Below are positions 60,039 through 64,000 of a DNA stretch of 64,000 nucleotides, piece after piece. How positions within the stretch are numbered: position 1 is the stretch's first letter; every line of letters begins with the position of its first letter. The position numbers and the translations under genes are program-made. The notes beneath the pieces were generated by a model. The model was given only the letters and a program-made list of their open reading frames with translations. It did no database searches and was not told the origin of the DNA. This stretch comes from Archangium lansingense (lineage in GTDB: Bacteria; Myxococcota; Myxococcia; Myxococcales; Myxococcaceae): assembly GCF_026626635.1 (NCBI RefSeq), contig NZ_JAPNKA010000001.1, positions 2,914,001 to 2,978,000 on the forward strand. The letters run 5' to 3'.

Positions 60039-60478
60039 ATGAGCCCTGCCCGTGGGACTCTCTGTGTACCTTGGACCGGCTGATGGCTCTGCATGAACGT
60101 GGCATCCGCGAGCACCCCGGCCTTCCAGGAGTGAGGGAGCTGGGCTGCCCGGAGGGCACCTTGGGCGCAGCGTGGAACGGGATGGTGTTTTTCCCGGGCC
60201 AAGCGGAACGAGAGGGGGATGATCTGCTCCTCTTCGCCGCCTACATCCTGTTCTACTTCGCCAAGAAACAGTGCTTCGTTGATGGCAACAAGAGAGTCGC
60301 CTGGGCAGCCATGTGTGAGGTTTTAGCCCACGAGAAACTCGACGTCGACGTGCCGCCCGACGTGGCCGAGCAGTTCGTAAAGGACATCGCCAACAACCAA
60401 GTCACTCGAATCGAACAGGTGAGAACCTGGATCGTAAAGCACCTTTGCGGCTTGGTGCGCCTGCCCCCAGCGCACTAA
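60035..60478 (+). CDS. Fic/Doc-like protein with Gln in place of the motif His
   Basis: This 147-residue protein is Doc-sized. The core reads LLFAAYILFYFAKKQCFVDG then NKRVAWAAMCEVLAHEKLDV. The Doc motif H-x-F-x-D-G-N-K-R is complete except that its first position is Gln (codon CAG). A short helical N-terminus precedes it. Fic proteins transfer AMP or phosphate to proteins and need the His. Activity is therefore uncertain. The 106-bp gap after it to the convergent kinase gene holds nothing I can identify. Confidence 0.8.
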   Translation: MNEPCPWDSLCTLDRLMALHERGIREHPGLPGVRELGCPEGTLGAAWNGMVFFPGQAEREGDDLLLFAAYILFYFAKKQCFVDGNKRVAWAAMCEVLAHEKLDVDVPPDVAEQFVKDIANNQVTRIEQVRTWIVKHLCGLVRLPPAH

Positions 60479-60584
60479 CCACAGAGAGTCGTGAACATGA
60501 TGGCCTCGTGTTGCCGTAGAGCCTTCGAGCCACTCGTTGCAGGCGGCGCTGCCTGGGGTCCTCTCTCCGGGAGATAGAAGAGCG

Positions 60585-62372
60585 CTAAGGCCAGCGCCAG
60601 ACGGCGCTCACCGGTAGCTCCCGGTTCAGCACGGCAGCCCCTTCCTTAGAGCCTTCATGCTTGGGCACGCGCCCGAACTTGTCGCCCAGCACGAAGCACA
60701 CGGGGTACTTCCGTCCATCCGGTAACTCGGCCAGGGTGTAACGGCCCATGACGGCCGGGCGCTCCACATCCGCAGCGACGTCGTAGATGCCGGGGCCAGT
60801 CCAGAGCCGGCCGTGTAGCAGCGTCCCCTCGGGCAGGTTGCCATCGCCCTCCACGAGGCGGCCGATGACGGGGCCATCCTGGTAGACACCCACCTCGCTC
60901 ATGTCGCCGGGCTGGTTCATGTCCACGACGGCCCGAAGGCGACTGCCAGTCCGAACCTTCAACTCCTGGAACATGGCCTCGGTCGCCTCCTTGGGGCAGT
61001 CGGTGGACTCCGGGGGTTTCACCTGGGCGGCGGGGCAGCCGATGCCGGAGACAGCGCACAGCCAAGCGGCGAGGAAACTCGAGGGGGTGGAGCGCGAAGA
61101 GGTGGACACAGGTGGGCTTCCTTTTTCGGGGCCAGACCAAGGCAGCAGCGCCTCGGGTGGGGGGGCGAGTGTGGAGTGCACCAGCCACAAGGCAAGGCCG
61201 AGCACGGTCAGGCCCGCGAGCAGGAACAGGGGCCGCCTTGCGCGCCGCGGACCGCCCGGCGCAGTAGGGGTTGTCTGCTCCGACTCCTCCTGGCTCTCTT
61301 CCTCCTTGGGTGGCTGAGCCTCCACCGGGGCCTCGCGCGCTGGCTCCGGCGGCTGGGCCGGCCGTTCCGCCACCTCCTGAGATAGTGGCTCCGCCGGGCT
61401 ATCCTCAACGGCGAAGAGAGGCACCTTCCAGGCGGGGGACTGCCTCACCCTCTCGACGGCCGTCTCCAGAGCCTGGAGCACAGCGTCTGTATCCGGGTAC
61501 CGGTCCTCAGGCCGTTTCTCCAGCAGCTTCAGGGTGATGTCACTGAGGGCGCGCGGTGCCAGGGGGTTGAGGACGTGTGGGGCGGTTGGAGGGACGCTGG
61601 CGATGGCGGCCAGAAGCTCCTTGTCTGGTAGCTCGGGGTCGAAAGGGTGGAGGTCCGTGAGCCCCTGGTAGAGCAACACCCCCAGTGCGTACAAATCCGC
61701 GGCCACGCCCCCCTGGAAGGGCTCGCCCCGTTTCCACGCCTCGGTGCGCGTGTAGGCCAGGAGTTCGGGCGGCAACAGGTGCAGGACGCCCTCGGGCAGG
61801 CCCAGCGTCTTCGTCAGGGCTCCCGGCAGGCGCACGGTACCGAAGTCGATGAGGAAGGGCCTGCCGTCCTCCCGGCGGATGAGGATGTTCTCCGCCTTCA
61901 AGTCCCGGTGGTACACGCTGCGTGCGTGCAGCACGCCCACGGTGCGCACTACGGCGGAGAAGGTGTCCACCAGCCCGGCGGCGTGAGGGGGCTTGCGCCA
62001 GCGCCACTGGTGCCAGGTATCCCCGTCCACGTAGTCGGTGATGATGAAGGCGTAGCCCTTGGTGGGGTTGGGCCAGAAGTCCACCGCGTACACGCGCAGC
62101 AGGTTGGGATGGGTGGCGTAGGTGAAGAGGGCCGCGGCCTCGTGCGCCAGCCGCCGATAGGCGCTCTTCTCCTCCACGTACTGCTCTTCGGTGAGTTCCT
62201 CCTTGGACTGGGTGAGGGGGAGCAGCGCCATCTTCATGGAGTAGGGGCGGCCGTCGCGCTCCACCTTGAAGACGCGGGAGGAACCTCCACGGCCCAGCAC
62301 CTGGACAATGTGCCAGGGCCCCACCACGTGGCCGGGTTGAAGGTGGTCCGGGTGCAGGGCTTCCATCGTCAT
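60585..62372 (-). CDS. membrane Ser/Thr protein kinase
   Basis: This 595-residue protein has an N-terminal kinase domain (about 15-300): Gly loop VLGRGGSSRVFKV, catalytic Lys in YSMKMALL, HRDLKAENILI, LIDFGTVRL, PPELLAY and DLYALGVLLYQGLTDLHPF. A Pro/Glu-rich linker, one TM helix (about 380-400, LFLLAGLTVLGLALWLVHS) and a C-terminal extracytoplasmic domain with three Cys follow (LKVRTGSRLRAVVDMNQPG, YPVCFVLGDKFGRVPK). The layout matches myxobacterial kinases paired with DUF2381 proteins. The DUF2381-like gene lies 12 nt upstream. Confidence 0.92.
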   Translation of the reverse strand: MTMEALHPDHLQPGHVVGPWHIVQVLGRGGSSRVFKVERDGRPYSMKMALLPLTQSKEELTEEQYVEEKSAYRRLAHEAAALFTYATHPNLLRVYAVDFWPNPTKGYAFIITDYVDGDTWHQWRWRKPPHAAGLVDTFSAVVRTVGVLHARSVYHRDLKAENILIRREDGRPFLIDFGTVRLPGALTKTLGLPEGVLHLLPPELLAYTRTEAWKRGEPFQGGVAADLYALGVLLYQGLTDLHPFDPELPDKELLAAIASVPPTAPHVLNPLAPRALSDITLKLLEKRPEDRYPDTDAVLQALETAVERVRQSPAWKVPLFAVEDSPAEPLSQEVAERPAQPPEPAREAPVEAQPPKEEESQEESEQTTPTAPGGPRRARRPLFLLAGLTVLGLALWLVHSTLAPPPEALLPWSGPEKGSPPVSTSSRSTPSSFLAAWLCAVSGIGCPAAQVKPPESTDCPKEATEAMFQELKVRTGSRLRAVVDMNQPGDMSEVGVYQDGPVIGRLVEGDGNLPEGTLLHGRLWTGPGIYDVAADVERPAVMGRYTLAELPDGRKYPVCFVLGDKFGRVPKHEGSKEGAAVLNRELPVSAVWRWP

Positions 62373-62384
62373 GATGCCTGCCTC

Positions 62385-63269
62385 CTAGAGAGCCACTTCG
62401 AGGATGGGGAGGCGCCGGACGCCGCTCTTGTCCAGCAGCTCGAGGCGGAAGACCTCGCCCACCTTCCAGAAGGGGGCCTCAGGCTCCACCGCGACGAGGC
62501 CCTCTTCGCCCGGCGCGAGTTGCGCCTTGTTCATGTCCACGGAGCGCACCTTCACGGCGGTACCATCCGCACGGGTTAGCCGCGCCACGCCTGGCATCCA
62601 GGGGCTTTGCCCCGGAAGGTTGCGCACACGGACGACGGCGAGAGCCCAGGAGCCGGCGCGATACCCCTCTCCGCCCGCCACATTCAGCCCACCCCGCGCA
62701 CCTGCGGGTGCATTCATGATGCGCCGTGCCTGCACCCCGTCCGGGTCGAGCCGCCCGGAAAACACGAGCCCAGCGGGCCCGCTCAAGGCGCGGAGCGCCG
62801 CGAGCTCCGCCTCCTTATCAGCCAGCGTGGCCTCCAGCGCCTCAACGGTGCGAGGGCGGCGCACCACCTCCACCTCTTTGTCCACCAGCGTGGGGTGAGA
62901 GACGAGCACGAGCATGGCCACCGCTGGGGAGGCGCCGTCCTTGTAGCGCACCCGCACCACGAGCTTCTCTTCGGCTCCCAGGTCGACGGAGGGCTCCACC
63001 GCGATGAGGCGCTCGCCCACGTCCACCCACCGGAAGCGCGCCGGTCGGCCCTCGAGATCCAAGGAAGCCTTGTCGAGGGGGGCATCGAAGCGGAAGTAGG
63101 TGGCAATGCCGGCCGCCACCCGCGCCTCCGGTGCCGATTCATTGGGATTGCTGGGGAGGACAACCTGCCGCTCCTGGCGCTCACGCGCCGGGGGCTGGGT
63201 TTGGGCTGCCGCGGGCGTTCCCAGGGACAGGGCGAGGAGAGCCAGGAGAAGGTGGGATGGTAGTGCCAG
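62385..63269 (-). CDS. DUF2381-like periplasmic protein, probable CTG start
   Basis: The mature region resembles the myxobacterial DUF2381/TIGR02268 family (TYFRFDAPLDKASLDLEGRP, then ALEATLADKEAELAALRAL, and a C-terminal RLELLDKSGVRRLPILEVAL). The open frame continues upstream of the first GTG (63119) through a clear signal peptide, LALPSHLLLALLALSLGTPA (AAAQ cleavage). No ATG, GTG or TTG lies between the in-frame TAA and that signal. CTG 63269 has GGAGAGG 9 nt upstream and gives 294 residues. Otherwise the start is GTG 63119 and the signal is lost. The kinase follows 12 nt on. Confidence 0.75.
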   Translation of the reverse strand: MALPSHLLLALLALSLGTPAAAQTQPPARERQERQVVLPSNPNESAPEARVAAGIATYFRFDAPLDKASLDLEGRPARFRWVDVGERLIAVEPSVDLGAEEKLVVRVRYKDGASPAVAMLVLVSHPTLVDKEVEVVRRPRTVEALEATLADKEAELAALRALSGPAGLVFSGRLDPDGVQARRIMNAPAGARGGLNVAGGEGYRAGSWALAVVRVRNLPGQSPWMPGVARLTRADGTAVKVRSVDMNKAQLAPGEEGLVAVEPEAPFWKVGEVFRLELLDKSGVRRLPILEVAL

Positions 63270-63415
63270 GGTGGAGAACCTCTCCGGTCCACCGTAGCAG
63301 ATGCCGCACCCAGGGCGGCCAAGTTACCCCAGCCCCGCCTCGCGCTGCCGGTGTTGGGTAGTTCTCTCGCCGTGAGCCCATGAGCTTCTCACCCACTGTC
63401 TGGGCCAGTTCCTTC

Positions 63416-63443
63416 GGGCCTCAGAAAAATGGGTAAGGTCGAA
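63416..63443 (-). repeat. right arm of a long-range inverted repeat
   Basis: GGGCCTCAGAA then AAATGGGTAAGGTCGAA (63427-63443) is the inverse of the left arm at 54802-54831. The 17-bp core is identical, and the GGGCC-TCAGAA part differs by small indels. Confidence 0.75.
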
Positions 63444-63456
63444 AGGTTCACCCGAT

Positions 63457-63524
63457 ACCCTCACCCCGGGGGGCTTGCCCCCCCTTTGAACGACGGGGGG
63501 ATCCTCTCCCGGGGGGAGAGGGGA
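63457..63524 (+). repeat. REP-like palindromic element, copy 4 (variant)
   Basis: ACCCTCACCCCGG, then GGCTTGCCCCCCCTTTGAAC, and CCTCTCCCGGGGGGAGAGG. It has the same ends as copies 1-3, with an insertion between the two halves. Confidence 0.65.
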
Positions 63525-63717
63525 AATGGCCGTGGCACTCCTTCGCGGGCCTACCTGAAAGGGACCAGGCCAGAGCGCGGGGTGGGGTCTGGAGTCCCCA
63601 GCGGGTGGACTCCCAGGCGGAAGCGGTGGGGACGGGAGACCCCAGGCGCCCGAGTCCTTTCGCGGGGTTGGCGTCGGCCCTTGGCTTGCTCCTGCTCGGG
63701 GCAGGGAGGAAGAGCCG

Positions 63718-64000
63718 ATGCGAATCGACAGCGCGGGATGGACGCACGTGGGACGCCGCTCCCACAACGAGGATGCCTGGATTGCCCGGGGGGACCTGGG
63801 CCTGTTCGTAGTGGCCGACGGGCTTGGTGGCTACGAGGGGGGTGAGGTGGCCAGCCGGTGCGTGGTGGATGCCTTCTCCGGCTTCTGCGAGCGCCTGGCC
63901 CGGGACCCCGAGGCCACCTGGCCCCATCGCCCGAGGCCGGGCCACAGCCGCGAGGAGGAGCTGCTGCGCAACTGCACTGTGCTCGCCCAGCGTGCCGTGC
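63718..64000 (+). CDS. PP2C-type Ser/Thr phosphatase, cut by window edge
   Basis: An open frame runs from ATG 63718 to the edge (94 codons). It starts MRIDSAGWTHVGRRSHNEDA and has the PP2C metal motifs: NED in RRSHNEDAW and DGLGG in LFVVADGLGGYEGGEVAS. PP2C enzymes reverse Hanks-kinase phosphorylation, and a kinase lies 1.3 kb away on the other strand. The C-terminal part is outside the window. Confidence 0.88.
   Translation, partial: MRIDSAGWTHVGRRSHNEDAWIARGDLGLFVVADGLGGYEGGEVASRCVVDAFSGFCERLARDPEATWPHRPRPGHSREEELLRNCTVLAQRAV

Larger units (their letters stand above)
63270..63717. other. 448-bp intergenic region with inverted-repeat arm and REP-like copy
   Basis: This divergent gap between the DUF2381-like gene and the PP2C gene contains the right inverted-repeat arm and REP-like copy 4. 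A good ribosome site (AGGGAGGAAG) lies at 63703-63712 for the phosphatase. No gene is supported in it. Confidence 0.6.

Noticed and set aside
54802..63443. Segment considered as a complete integrative element
   Set aside because: No integrase, tRNA target or direct repeats were found; only inverted repeats are visible, so mobility of the whole block is not claimed.

Overview
The window is chromosomal DNA of a myxobacterium, most likely from the Cystobacter/Archangium/Myxococcus group. The evidence is the very GC-rich codon use, a MYXO-CTERM sorting tail, a DUF2378/TIGR02265-type protein, a DUF2381-like protein beside a membrane Ser/Thr kinase, several other eukaryotic-like kinases, HEAT-repeat proteins and a kinase/PP2C neighbourhood. 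No rRNA, tRNA or CRISPR array was recognised.

Left part (1-26 kb): a truncated HSP90-family gene, then a large type VI secretion (T6SS) locus. The minus-strand operon reads right to left: a degenerate ANL (AMP-binding) protein, a DUF4280 PAAR-like tip, a TssA/IglI-like protein, TssG, TssB (with a long C-terminal extension), TssC, Hcp-like, TssK, TssE, a VgrG whose beta-helical needle is a separate gene, that needle gene, TssF, TssL, a small unknown, TssM and TssJ. On the plus strand next to it are a TerB/LETM1-like protein and a second VgrG. The second VgrG continues into an apolipoprotein-like helical tail and is followed by two more long-helix genes. No ClpV/TssH gene is visible.

Middle part (26-54.6 kb): mostly chromosomal genes, including a methyltransferase, an OmpA-family protein, a choice-of-anchor-D lipoprotein, a HEAT lipoprotein, a HAMP protein, fmt, a pseudo-dehydroquinase fusion, rsmB, a pseudokinase, a DUF2378 protein, an alpha/beta hydrolase, a LysR regulator, a glycosyltransferase, an SDR, a cysteine-less thioredoxin-fold protein, a secreted serine-hydrolase-like protein, an ODP diiron/MBL protein, a Ser/Thr kinase and a 1110-residue HEAT protein. 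Inside it sits a modular lipoprotein toxin candidate (SitA-like, with an HNH-like tip) followed by two tandem immunity-like paralogues. Base composition drops sharply at the toxin tip.

Right part (54.7-64 kb): an accessory-looking segment bracketed by inverted copies of a composite intergenic repeat. It holds an intact IS4-family transposase, a winged-helix-like protein, a strongly folding intergenic stretch before a 47-residue Cys-rich peptide with a textbook terminator, an XRE regulator with duplicated palindromic sites, a zinc-ribbon/OB-fold membrane protein, an unknown gene translationally coupled to a Fic/Doc protein lacking the motif histidine, and a membrane Ser/Thr kinase with a DUF2381-like partner. 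A truncated PP2C phosphatase begins at the right edge.
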